This document shows, in pieces, positions 13,131 to 25,734 of a DNA stretch of 64,000 nucleotides. This DNA is from Penelope pileata (Eukaryota > Chordata > Aves > Galliformes > Cracidae). How positions within the stretch are numbered: the stretch's first letter is position 1; the number at the start of each line of letters is the position of its first letter. Made by a program: the position numbers and the translations under genes. Location of the stretch: assembly GCA_013396635.1 (NCBI GenBank), contig WBMW01003950.1:658884-722883 (forward strand). Reading direction: 5' to 3'. The notes under the pieces were generated by a model. The model was not told the origin of the DNA, did no database searches, and saw only the letters and a list, made by a program, of their open reading frames with translations.

Positions 13131-16100
13131 CCCTCATAAAGCCAACAAACTATAGATCACAGCAGGGAGCAAGTTCTCCAAACAAACTGGAACATGATGA
13201 CCTTAGGGGCAAGATTAAGGAAAAGCTGATCTTTGTGGCAGGGGGTTTGCTGACCTTTAGAGTTACCTTCTATCACTATTTTCTATGAATTTGCTTGCAA
13301 GAAAACATTCATTAGACAGCATTTGTAGTAAAGGCAGAGCTTGTGTTCCTAGGTGGTACATGCAATATATTGGCTTGCTAAATTGTTTTATTACTTTTGT
13401 AAGGTTATCTATGTTATCTGGTCACTAATACATGGTTCAGATTACTTGCAAACAGTACTTAAATTTTATTCAGTGGATTAGCACAGATAGATAACTAAAA
13501 AACTCCACTATTTTTAGCCAATGGCTATAAGAAACTGCTTTCCAAGTTTTTCCTTCTACTGCTGTATGAAACAACCTACTGCACAAAAGACACTTGCTAA
13601 CAATCATAGGCAAAATAAACATGCTATGAAAAACTATAAATTTACATAAATATATTTCCAGAAAAATCCAGAGAAAAATGTGTTCACAGCGCATTTTCTC
13701 CTGACAATGTAGAGATGAGGGGAAGCTGTCTCATGCTAGTCATGTGTTCTTTTAATAATCAGCCATCAATATTTTTGAAAGAACATTTTCAGGCCTCAGA
13801 CCGTCAAAGCCATGTTTCAAAGTCAGCCGTATCCCTTTTGACGTTCTCAAAATAGATTATCACATCCCATATTTTTTTCAGGCCACATCCTTCTTCTCTG
13901 CAAAGTTCCAGCCAGCGGGATGTTTGAACATCTAGTTTCAGAAAAATACTTGGCACATGCAGGAAGAATCTCCAACAAGGAAGGAGAAGAAGGGCAGGAA
14001 GCAACAATTATTTTTGGCTCCAATTTGGGAGGATGGGCAACTGAGACTTAGGTCTCCCAAAGATGCAACTTTACAAAAGCTGATGACCTGCAAGCCAGGG
14101 AGGCCTTTTATTTATTTATTTATTTTGGCTTCCATGAGACTTCGTAATGGAAGAAGAGATCATGTGAGGCACTTGCACTCAGCCACCATGTTTGAGGAGT
14201 ATACTCATTAAGCTGTAGCTCTACAGGGGGCTGGATACAGGACAGAGGTCTTGGTGCATGGCGGAAGAAGAGGGATTGTGTTAGAGTGGTTGCCTGGAGT
14301 GATAATGAGTTAAGGAAGTACCAACAGCCTTTTGCTGATACTTAGGTCACCAAGGGACAAGAAAAGGCAAGTTTATTTACAGGCCAGAAAAATACATGCA
14401 TGTTTGTGAGCTATTGATCACATTCAAATGTTTAACCACAATGAATTTTAAGTGATTTTCTCTTAGTTACAAAATTAACAAACATTCCTTTCCTTACAAA
14501 GAGAGAAGAAACATATGTACTTCAGGTTACTTCTTGACTCACAGATAGGTCACTTTATGATGGCTTATAATCAATCAATCATTCAATCAGAGCCCAAATT
14601 ACCTTCTATGTGCTAAAATGATACTGTGTTGCAAGAGAATTTGCCATGTCCACAACAATCTCCATTCATGCTTCCAGGTTCCTGAATTACTTAAGTCTGT
14701 CTACTGTAAAGTACCCTCATATATTCTCAGTAGAATGGTTAACAGCTGTGAAGAATGTCAAAGTTGCTGTTAATATTGACTAGCAAAGGACTTATTATCA
14801 TCTGGAAGAGAATAGTCAATATCTCATAAATAACCATGCATTCTGTTACCACAGTAAGCATTTAAATCTCAGGAACAATTGGTTTTGGTTATGTACTAAG
14901 TGTGCTCCTCATGCTCATCTGAGTGATCTTGACTACTAGCATTTACATTGCCAACAGCTGTACTAGGTACTTTACAGATCAAAAGATGTAACCCTTACCT
15001 TTGCAGTCTTACTGTTTTCAGATGAGAAAAGAGTAAAAAGAAAGCAGGAAAGAGATGGATAAACTGGTGTCTCCCAAGCTGTAGGTTACTAAACATGTGC
15101 ATACATTATTAAATATATGCATGTGTGAGGAAATCACTAGAGCATATTTTCTCCAAGTGCCACTTCCAGAGCCTCACATGTAGGAAGGTCTTTTCCCATC
15201 AGTGCTGCATCCTACCAGCTGCAGGAAAAAGGGAAGCTCCTTTAGGGATGGTCCTAATAGAATACAAAGGGCTCTGTGAGTAATTATCTCCTCACATAGA
15301 CATGGAAAACAGAGATAAAAGACATTCATTTAGCCATAATGCTGCTTTCATAAACTTACTGATGTAGAGGGGGAGAAAAGAAAATAGCAGAATTCTGTCA
15401 GAGCATTGCCTGCTGCTAAATGAGGCCTTCTTTTAATTACATTTCTTTATATGGCCCTGGGGACTATGATGCTTTTGGTAAAATCTTTTTTTGAGTTTCA
15501 AAAGCATAATCTCACAGTTCAGTCTAAATTTATATGTCTATTCTGAAATTCGAAACCAGTTTGGCCACTCTAAGACCATTCACTTAATGGCATCTCTGTT
15601 TCCTGGCATAAATTCTATTCATGTTTATGCATAATTTTTACTTATAAACACAGGTAGGTAGATGTAATATGTACTCTACATGTTTATATACATAATTGCA
15701 TATAAATTATATAGTATATCACAGATTTTACGTATGTATTTATACATATATAGGATTCTACACCCCTTTCCCACAATATACTGTAAAATTCATTGTACCG
15801 TCTAAATAACAAGCAACAATAGAGGACGTTTTTTCTGTGTATCTTGGGCTTGATACATGACTATGTTTTTCCCATTCTACCTCTCTTTAATTAAATTGCA
15901 GTGAAGAAAGAGTGGCATAGTATCCTAAAACAAGAATATCTGAATAATGAATCAGTTGCACTGTATCACGATTCCCTAACACCTAGACCCAGTATTTCAA
16001 AAGCAGTTTACAGACTTGATCCATGTGCGTATGTTTGCCTTTGAATCTGAAACATGGAGTAGCTGTTAAACATTTTCTGTTAATTGCCCTCTAACACCTG

Positions 16101-17649
16101 TTTCAGAAAAAACAAAATTGAAAGAATACATTTAATAGGTGCTTTTTCTTTATGTCTCTTTCATATATGCATTCACAGGTGTATACTAATATATCATCCC
16201 CTGAATGTCAATAGAAAAATTCAAATTACTTTGACTGGAAACTGAATTTCATTCCTAAAGGTACAAACCTGCAAGTGCCCTACTCTGCCGCTTATGCCAA
16301 AAATGAAACTAACATAAAAGACTTCAAATAAAACGGAAAAATACCCTCCTCCCCCAACCCCGAAATTAAAAAAAGAAAGAAGACGCAAGAACAAACATGC
16401 AATAACATACACACACAACACAATACAAAAAAGGCAATCTGTCTCAGTGCTGCAGTAAGGAACCATTTGAACTCATATTTCTGGTTGGTTTTCACCCCAC
16501 CAGAACCCTATCAACATAATGATAACCATGTATTACGGACTGCCTACTTACTGTTAACATACACTTAATCCTGCCAACGCTGGTTCTACAGAAAACATTA
16601 TCAGTTTGCAACCATAAATGAACAAAATTACCATCTGCACACTGAAGAACAGAATTGCAAACATAATTATATCTCTTACATGCTGTAAGTACACAGTTGC
16701 TTTAAATTTGGAGTTATAACCTGTTTTTCAAATAACAGCTTCAGCCTGCTTCCAAGTCACTAAGGTAATGGCTGTAATAAGTAGCTATACCTCCTAATCA
16801 GAGAATGTCACAATAACCATAGTACATCTATCTATCTAATCCTTTTTGGCCATGTTATTACGGTTTATGAGCAGTTTTACCACCCATATGTTATGCTGTC
16901 ATGTTCTTCCAAAAGCCAGTTATTAGAATTAACTAGAGAAAGTGAAATATGAAAGCCCGTATAAATTGCAGAGCTGACTGTTGTTAAAAGCAAGGTGTCC
17001 TAAGTCAGAGGAAGAAGTGTCATGCATTGTGGGGCATGCCACTTATTTCAGTAGGAAGTCCACAGATTTTGCTTTGGCCTCTTTGGTGCTTCCTGACTCA
17101 TTGCCACAGTTGGCATACGGAAAACAACAGCTGACCCTCATTTATTTCTGCTCCACTAATGTGTACCATAGACATCTGTACAAAAATAGTTGAATCAATC
17201 CTTCTCAGCGATTTTAAAGCCAGATGCTGTAATGATCAGGTTATTCATAAAATTAAGACGACTATACCATATGAAGAATTATTGATAGCACTTTGTGACC
17301 TTAGAAATAAAATTCAGAGGACTACTTCCATCAGGATGAAAAGTTCACAATGAAATCCAGCATCCTTAAACGAAGATACCTTCATTTTGGTAAAAAATAT
17401 GAGAGGTACACACCAAAGTATAACTGCTCAGGCAGAAATGGTATGAAAATAAAACAAAAGAAAATCCTCTGGGGTCTGTGACCCACCATGAACTATGCTA
17501 CTCCTGCAAGGCTACTCAGAAAAGAAACAAACAAACCCCCCAGATCTGTGACTTGATAACAGAAATTCTATATACAAAACAGAGGAGGCAATTATTACCC
17601 TCTCCTCAGCACTGAGGAAGCCCCAAATGGTTTTTAGGGCACTTGAGGT
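13131..17649. other. Non-coding stretch, nothing identified
   Basis: Apart from a (TTTA)n microsatellite at about 14106-14126 and AT-rich runs near 15690-15760, I see no gene, RNA gene or transposon signature. Short frames on both strands look random. Confidence 0.6.
14106..14126 (+). repeat. (TTTA)n simple repeat
   Basis: Four to five tandem TTTA units. Directly visible microsatellite. Confidence 0.8.
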
Positions 17650-18056
17650 AATAGTGGAGAAATTGGAGAGAATCTGGAAGAAAGCAACACGTTTAAGAGA
17701 GTTTTTAAAGCTTTAACCGGGAAGGAGAGCCTGAAAGATGGGATTTCATATTCTTAGTGAAAAGAGGTTGCAAAAATGTTCTTGTAAATGAGGACACGGC
17801 TGCTTTTCTCTGTGTCCAGATAAAAAATTACTGGTTTAACTTGCAACAAAATAGAATGATTCTATGATTCTAGTTAGTAAGAAGAAAGGCCTTCTAACTA
17901 ATAAGCCTTCTAACACTAAGCATGGAAATGAATTACTGCATGCAGTTCCCTTCACTGAAGATTTTTAAGGAAATATCCCTTAAGAGACAATCTAACTATA
18001 AATAATTCTCCATCCTAGCTGAACTGGGTGACCTTTAGAGATTTCTTCCAGCAGAA
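17650..18056 (+). mobile_element. Old CR1 LINE 3' end
   Basis: The order of segments matches the sense strand of the 3' part of a CR1 element. First comes a 'ttggagagaatctgga' segment (17664-17679), then a segment like the CR1 block where lines begin 'gaatgaattactgcatgcag' (17928-17947). The terminal block 'gggtgacctttagagattt' (18026-18044) follows. Divergence is high, with no intact frame. The element lacks the usual octamer tail at its end. Instead an octamer-like tract sits in the middle at 17851-17873, suggesting a composite or interrupted insertion. CR1 elements are typically 5'-truncated non-LTR retrotransposons of birds and reptiles. Confidence 0.6.
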
Positions 18057-18839
18057 GCAGTGAAAGAACTACGGTCATGAGCTCAACTCCTTTCCTCTTC
18101 AGCTCACCTTCCTGTCTCAGTCAAACAGAGCCTGGCACTCCCACCCAACTGCCTGCATGAGGCATCCTCAGAACATCCTTGCCTTACAGTCTTGTATTTC
18201 AGACTGGAAAAACAGGGCTGCATAACAGGGCTGAATGACAATATTTCCATCTTTCTGCAAGCAGACAAAACCAAACAATACAATTCTATCCCTTTGTCAG
18301 CACATGGTCCAGAAGCCCCTTGTTATTTCTTTCAGGGCCATCTTACTGCTGTTTCTGGAGCTACATCTGGTCCTATCTGCTGCCATTTCTAGTCACTGTC
18401 TGCCCTGGACTCCCAAGCCTTCAACAACCTTTCCACCAAAAAATACCTCCTGGAGGGCTGTGGGGAGAAGTTTGCTGCTCTTGAAGAAACTTGGCTAAAT
18501 GACCTCTTTATTTCATTTAGCTTGTCTGTGAGGCTTTACTTCTACCCACAGTGTGCTATGATATATTTATCAGGAGAACACTATTTAAGACATTTTTGTG
18601 ACACCTCTTGCTTTATTATTAGAATGGTGATTTCAGTATTGGAAGTTCACACACTTTTCCAGAGCAGAGTCTTCTCTGATGCCAATTTTCATTTTCCTTC
18701 CTTTCCAAAATCCCCATCTTCAAACGTCTCTTCTGCTACTGTAGAATGACAAAGATGGTAAACTGTCTGAGCCAAGACCTTTTTTGGTAGCTCCTTCTGA
18801 GATTCAGGAAGAGGTCTTTTGCCAAATTTGCTCCTATCT
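18057..18839. other. Non-coding stretch, nothing identified
   Basis: No gene or repeat family is recognised. Overlapping plus-strand frames at 18192-18392 and 18235-18498 carry no family motif. Confidence 0.55.
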
Positions 18840-19150
18840 GGTTCCTGGGAGCTTCATTCTGCATATGGTCAGCCTGGCAAGCTGTAGACAGAACAGCATC
18901 CATAGCAGTCCTTTGATGACCTTATACATTGAGTAAGCCCGCAGCTGGCTGCTGAAGCAAATGAGATGCCAGCTGATGATGCACAGCATAACCGCGGTGT
19001 GTTTGCAGTGCTGTCCCTGCTAATGAGGTAGGCTGCTGCGCTGTGCAATAGCTGAAGTTTCTATGGAGCTTTTATCTTCAGCTTCAGTGAGTTACAATAA
19101 TTCAGCCCGGTTGTGCAGAATGTGCTCATCACTACTGACCAGTACCAAAT
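18840..19150 (-). mobile_element. L2-type LINE reverse transcriptase C-terminal remnant
   Basis: On the minus strand 19088-19105 encodes LNYCNS, matching the LDYCNS block of L2-clade reverse transcriptases with one changed residue. About 30 bases further on, 19021-19057 encodes LQLLHSAAAYLI, matching the next conserved block of form LQxVxNAAARLI. Further along (about 18915-18935) YKVIKGL fits the following YKVLKAL-like block. Three blocks in the right order and roughly the right spacing make the assignment convincing. Frames shift between blocks, so the copy is dead. The left end may continue to about 18840. Seen: motifs and order. Known: block order in the family. Inferred: an ancient insertion. 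Confidence 0.7.
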
Positions 19151-20124
19151 AAAAGGAAGCATAGCTTCTTGAGCAGCCACATATAGGATAATTAATTTCT
19201 GACTATTTCTAGCATCTTGGTATTGAAGTACTAGCTAGAACAGAGTGATGCATGGAACATTTAATGCTTTGAAAAATTAAGGTTAAGTGCCTCCCAAATA
19301 AAAGAGGTCACTCTTCCAGCTCCTTCAAATCACTCACAGTAGATACACTTCTATGCTATGGTTGGGAAACAACTGAGCCCAATCTCTTTGGCTGAGTAAA
19401 TTAACAGCATCTTGCTATCTACATGTCAAAAACAGGAAGAAGATCAAGTATAGACATTAATGTGATTTAAAGGGTTCTTTGCAGTTGCAGCAGCCAGAGA
19501 TACAATTAGGTCTTTGTTCTTGCTAGTCTTTGAAATATTGGGAAATACTAGTCTAAGTAATCACATTACTGTGATCAAAATGAAAGAGCTAAGCACTTCA
19601 TTCTTTCTGGTGCCTGTTCACTCATTTATGAGTTTGAAGTAGCAGCTCCTTAAACTCTAATCCGTGTTAATATACTGAGGTGTCTTGTAGATACACCTTT
19701 AGTATTCTATTTGCTTCTTGCAAAATGAAACTAAAGGCAGCACAAAAGTACTGAATAAGGTACGTTAGAATAAGCACTGCTCTGGTGCATGTCAGCTAAA
19801 TGTTACAGTGTAGATAGATGTAGGAGAAGACGAGCAGTATCAGGTACTCTGTGGTAGAAGCTGCAAATTCTGCCATAGGTGGGGTCAAATGTTCAGTTTA
19901 AACAGTCTTGATTGAGAGGAAAAATCCCAGCCCAGAAAACTGACTCTTCAGAAGGTCAAAAGACGCCACCAACCGTCATTCCAGAAATGTTCCTCTGAAA
20001 GAGCCTACCTTGCTAGTTAGCCTTGATGCTTTCCAGCAAAGGTTTGATGGCAGTCAGAGGTGGCTGGCTTTTTACCCCAGCAGGTTGACAGGAGGAAGGC
20101 AGGCAGGAAGATCTGGCTTTTCCC
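19151..20124. other. Non-coding stretch, nothing identified
   Basis: Possibly a little more of the L2-type relic extends to about 19240 on the right. The remainder shows no gene or repeat signature. Confidence 0.5.
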
Positions 20125-20190
20125 AGTCACAGAATCTAGAACAAGGGTTGAAAGGTCTAGAGGGCATCTGCTCACAATCAACTGCTACAT
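20125..20190 (-). mobile_element. Old CR1 3' tail fragment
   Basis: The plus strand reads 'cacagaatctagaacaaggg' (20128-20147), then 'aaaggtctagagggcatct' (20151-20169). This is the reverse complement layout of a CR1 3' terminus (octamer-derived start, GGTTGGAAGG-like core, CATCTAG-like end). It is short and diverged, so only the terminal 60-70 bases are supported. Confidence 0.45.
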
Positions 20191-21999
20191 TTGTATTACT
20201 GACAAAAAAAGGGATTACTGGGATGTTTCCCCCCCTGTGATAACACGACAAAAAAGAGCTGCCCATTAAGCAAGATCAATATCTGACCCTCAGTAGAGGC
20301 TCGAAGACCTATATTACTTTCTGCAACAAATAACGGCTTTTTAGTGCAAAGATTTCAAGTGAGTGAACATGACTGATAAGCACACCTAGGGCATGGTACC
20401 CGTATAGCTACACATTATCAATGTGAGATCTTTCAGCAAGAGCAATGTGCCAAAGGGCTCCTCTGCTCCACTCATTCAGGCCCTGCTTGGATAAAAATGC
20501 CTTCCCTGACATTGCAGTTTTGTATTTGGAGCAGAGATTTTTATTTTTTATTTTATTTCTCCTTCCATTGTAGCCCTTTGTTTCCTTACTTATGTACCTG
20601 TTGTTTTCCATCACCAGTCATAATCACACAGCTGGCAGGAAGCTACAAGCTACAAGCATGTTACTCCCAGGAGAAGATAGCTGGCCAAAGGCATACAAGT
20701 ACAGTGTCCATTCTGTTCCCATTCCAAGGGATCAGCAACTGTGACTTGGAGGCATCTCCAGCACTGAAGCCCTCAAGGATCAATCTCCTTTTAGAGACCC
20801 CAGACATGTCAGAAGAGCATGCTTTCATCAAAGCCCCTCAGGGCTGTGACACAGAATGGTGGGATGCATACCCAGCACCTAGGAGCACCTTTCTCCCTGT
20901 TAGGGGCTTACAGATGCATTCAGCATAATCTGTTTTCACTGGTGATGGAGATCCACCGGGCATTGCTTTGGGCATCCTGCCAAAGATTAAAAGAGTTCAA
21001 GTTGCTTCCTCAGCCCATGACAGTCATACAGTATCGCTAGGTAGTACTCAGTAAAGCCTCAGCTGCTGCTGTAAAATGAAATATAATGGCCAATAAGCAC
21101 TATTTTTAACCACAAAACATGTTACTCATTACGCTGTATGTGCTGTTATTCTCTGAGGGAAAAATGCCTAATTGCTTACATTATATCTCACTGGATATAC
21201 AACAAAGACAACAAGCCAGGCTATTGAAGGATGAAAATAATCATCACTGCAACATGTGGTACAGGGACTGACCCTAAGAGAGTGGTATTTATTCTAAAGA
21301 AATGGAAATTATAACACGAGTTTTGAGAAAAGCTCTGCCAATTAAGAAAATTGTCTGGTTTACATCAAAAAAGTCACAATTTCCTAAATACTATTTGCTC
21401 AGTCTTAACCCATATCGTTCTGCTCCTGTATGCAGGAATGGAGAACAGTGCCATGTAAGATTGATGGAATCCTGATTTCTTTTTTCCTCTATAATACCCT
21501 TTTTATGCTGCTCTTTGGGACTATAATTCAGTGTAATACAGAAAGATAGTTTTCTGAAAAATTATAGTGGCCGTCACTTACCTTTGAACATATGATCAGT
21601 TTGACAAGATCTCTAGCATCCTTATGGCTAAGCACCTGCATAAATATACACCTTGTTTTCAACCAATGATACAAACTCCTGTCTTTTCCCTTTCTGACGA
21701 CTGCCCATCAGTCACATACATTTACATACAGAGCATACAGGGAACAAATAATAACATGGAAAAAAATAAAAGAGGGGTGACATTACATTTCTGCAAGCAT
21801 GACGGATCACCCCGCATCCATTTCTCAGAAAATCTGCCTGTCCTCTGCATGCAAAACTTGCAGAACTCCAGAACAGCTGCTACTTATTGGTAGTCTATAA
21901 ATCTGCGCACCCATAAATGTGTTGGATGTGCTTGGCTATCTGTCAGATATGCAGAAAGGTAATGGTGTGGCACACATTAGGATTCATGAATGCGCTTTT
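20191..21999. other. Non-coding stretch, nothing identified
   Basis: A 143-codon plus-strand frame at 20497-20928 is the longest open frame in this part. It has a hydrophobic N-terminal third and no recognised domain. It is cut by no visible splice structure and is probably chance. Confidence 0.5.
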
Positions 22000-23000
22000 T
22001 GTAGTGCTTTTTTCCCCCAGAGGTATATTCAGGCCAAATCAATGGCCTCCAGAAAGTAGTGATGATGCAGTGCACAGCTTGGAAATCCATTCACGAGGGA
22101 GTGTGACATGAAAGATTAATTGGATATTTGTACTTTCTGGAGCCACAGTTGTCATTTTTGTGGAGAGGCACCTGTTACATGCATATATTTACCAGGTTGG
22201 ACAAAGTGGGCTACAGCATGACTTTAAAACTTCATAGCTGCGATTTACAGAGTAAGTGTTTAAAAGACTACAGCCATCGCTCCACACACGTGAGAATGGC
22301 GACGCACTAACATTACTGTTAAAATGTTCATAGTAATGACTACCTGCTAAATACAACAAAATTAGAGAATACTTCCCTATGAATTAAATGTGAATACCTT
22401 GATATGTGATGGAAAGAGCACATTTAGTTACTATTGGCACACTCATTACAATACAAAACCCATTCTGAAATGAGTTGAATTTTTTCCTGAAACGGAAGTC
22501 GGGCAGAATGCAGGATTTCCACACGGGGGGTGGGAGAGGGACTGGCAAGTTTGGTGAGGCATGAAAAATTGTGTGGAAAGGATATTGTTGGGCAATTACA
22601 GCACTACAGTGTTTGCAGCCCACAAAGGCTGCAATCATCTGCAGTGACAGCGTGGCGTACGAGTCCCCTGGGGCAGTGAGCTCCGGTGAAATCAATTTGT
22701 CAGGAGCGGCGCTGCCTCCTCCCTTCCATGGAGGCCAACCGGAGCAGAGGACAGCTGGGGTGCACAGCTGTCTCGCTGCAGCAGATCAATTAGAACATCA
22801 AAATTCATCTGCTAATTAGCAAGCATGTACAGAGGGGAAAGAAACCTCCCTTAAATGAATCATTTCCATGTATTAATGAATTCGGTGACATCCCAAACTC
22901 AGAGCCTCACCCAATGAGCAGAAATACAGCCACGCGTGCTGCTGGTGAACAAGAGGAGATGATTTTAGCACTGCAAAAGTTGAATTTGCTGCCAAACGAT
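22000..23000. promoter_or_regulatory. Candidate conserved non-coding enhancer block
   Basis: This kilobase is more complex and locally GC-richer than its flanks, with a core at about 22640-22830. It carries two CAGCTG E-boxes (22752-22757, 22765-22770), a CAATTAG site (22787-22793) and a palindromic CTAATTAG homeodomain site (22812-22819). More ATTA-type motifs lie near 22106-22125 and 22872-22884. It has no coding frame with a family signature and no repeat similarity. Dense homeodomain and E-box sites in unique gene-desert sequence are typical of developmental enhancers. That function is inferred, and conservation across birds and mammals would be the test. Confidence 0.3.
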
Positions 23001-25734
23001 ACAATAAAACTCACTGAAAGTAAAAATATGCACTTCCAGCATCAGTGAAGAAAGACCCACATCTAGTAGAGCTATTGGCATCTGATCACAGTGTAAGCAG
23101 CTCTACTCAGCTGCAATGTGTTACTGTGAGTTAATAGGAGTGGGACCAGGAAAAGTACTCATCACAACAAGCCTGACCTACTGCTTGCTTTCAAACACAC
23201 TGAGAAGTCCCTTGACTTCTGTGATAGAGGAATGGGCCTCAGGTCAGCAATTGTTGTCCTTGCTTTTATTTATTTTTATGTTTGACCTTTGCATTGCTGT
23301 TAGAATGACACTTAATGTTTATTCACATGTTGCAATGTCGCCAAGGGGGGTTTTTACAACAGAACTTGGCCAAAGTCAGCTGCTGATCCAACAGCGTTTC
23401 AAGGCTTAGCAGGACAAGGTCACAAATTCTTTTTCCTGACAATTTTAGTGTGCTTAGCAGAAACAAAAAAATAAATTCATAACTACTTTCTTCATCTAAG
23501 CGCAGTGTAGTTATTACTTCTTGCATATGTAGCTTCCAACTCAAAGAGAAGCTATGCACATTGATTATTAGCATACACAGAAAACTAATTTTTGCATTTG
23601 GGTAGTACACCACCAGCGTCCCTGCTCACACCCGGCCTCAGCCATCACATCCGAGCTGCAATGGACTCAAACAGCTCTCCTCAGGATAGTGAGCACAAAC
23701 TCTTTGTTGCTGGAAGTTTGTCTGAGAGCACTCAGAGGATGGTTATGTTGTCAGGAGTGATTAAGAAAGGAAAACATCGGTGTGTAGAGGACTAAGACAA
23801 AACGACCTCCCAGAAATAGTAGCATAGGCAGGGAAACTGTAGAACTGGCACGAACAATTACCTTACTGCTTATCTGAAGCAGCTTATTCCCTGTAACTCA
23901 ACTCAGTGAACAAAAATTCACTGTAACTCAATCCATTTTCCCAAGGTGTTTACTTTTTAACGCTTCATTTTCTTGCAGCTGTAAGTACATGTGATTATTG
24001 GGACATTTGGTATCAAACAACCAACTGCGAATCATTATTTTAAAATACATTACATTAATCTCCAGCATGGAGAAGCCACAATGTATACAATACCTACATG
24101 GAAACTATATTTGTTAACCTGACATACAGGTGGCTGACTGCTTACCTTCTTCGTTGCCTCACCAAGTTTTTTCCATTTTTTTTCTTTCCCTGATAGTCAT
24201 TAAAACCAAAACTACATTAGATGGCTGAAAACACAAAGCCACACAGCAATGCCAGTACAGCAGGAGCTGAATTCTCTAAGGGAAGGCTATGAAATGTTAT
24301 TGCTAATTCTGCTGCAGTTAAACAAATGTCCATAGAAAGCCACATCCATTCTCATCTACTGAAGGAGATGAGCTAAGGGTAAGTCATGGAGGAGGTCAAC
24401 AAAGAGTGCAGTCCCCTACTTACTTTGTGCTAATGAACAGTGTGTATGAAAAATATTTAATAAAAAGAAAAAGTTTTATCATCACCTTTATTTCTTTTCA
24501 AATCCTGCTTTCATCTAATACTGATCTGCATTACACCCAATAAAGCTAATGCTTGAGAAGGAGGAGAGTGACCCATCAAGCTTTACAACTCTAGGCTGCC
24601 ATTTAGTTCTAAATTTTTTTCTTAAGTGAAGACTGCTGAATACAGCAAGCACCAAGCTGTAATATATATTCCACTAGAAGCAGTCCACAGAAAGTCACAT
24701 TCTTCTTATCGTATTACCTCAGTTGCTGGCAGAACAGTATAATTATGATTCACATTGAAGTGGCCTACAAAACAAATTTAATCAAATTTTAATATAAAAT
24801 ATGTCCACTTAAAGCATTTTCCATTCAATAGCTTGTTCAGTCAAGATGCTGTGTAGTGACAGGAAGAGCACAGATGTCATTCCTAGTAACAAAACAGTGG
24901 TATCTTTTAACTCAAATATGGCATCGGGGAGTTTAAACAAACATTAAAAGATGCATTGGTATCACTATTTTTGTGCTAGACTGTAAATAATGTTGTGTGG
25001 AGAACTGCTGGATCGCTTTCAGTCTCATGCTTAAAATCCAGAGACATGGAGTACTTAGTATTTCAGTACTCCTCACAAGGCATCAGTAATGTACTCAGGA
25101 AGAAACCCCCTCTCTTGCATATATTCATGTGGCCCAAGTGGCTGGGGTCTGTTCTGCAGGACACTGGTGCAAACTCAGAGCGTAGTCATTGAAAGTACTC
25201 CAGCTGCTGGAATTTCCCACTCTGACTGGTCTTGTATCTGCTGATTTAATTATAACTGGGTGCCTTGAAGGTGCAATGTGTCCCATTGATTAGATCTGAG
25301 GTAACTCCAAATGCAAGGAGAGTCTGTGTAAATGTGTAAAATTCTTACTACATAGATAGTTTTCAAATAATCACTTATAAACTATGTTTGCAAGTGCTCA
25401 GATATGAAACTAAATGCAAAAAAGATATGAAAGATACTGGATATGAGACATAATACATATGAAAGGCATTTGCACAGGAGCTTAAGTTCCCTGCTGCGCA
25501 TGACTTCAGCAGAACATAGGCTTGGATTTGCTGTTCTTCAGTTTGACGATTTTAAGGCTCTAGCAAAGTCCTCACACTCTGGTAACATTTTAGTTTACAG
25601 CAGCTGAGGACTCAGAGATGCAGTTTACAACTATTTGCAACATTTTAATCATTTAACTATCCCTAGCTGTTTATGAGATTTCTCTTGATTGTGGATTAAG
25701 TCCATGAATGTGTTGGACGCCATTCACATTTTTT
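23001..25734. other. Non-coding stretch, nothing identified
   Basis: No gene, RNA gene or repeat family is recognised. Short frames on both strands only. Confidence 0.6.

Noticed and set aside
20497..20928. 143-codon plus-strand frame as a gene
   Set aside because: No domain, no splice context and no promoter or poly(A) signal. Length is within chance for 64 kb.
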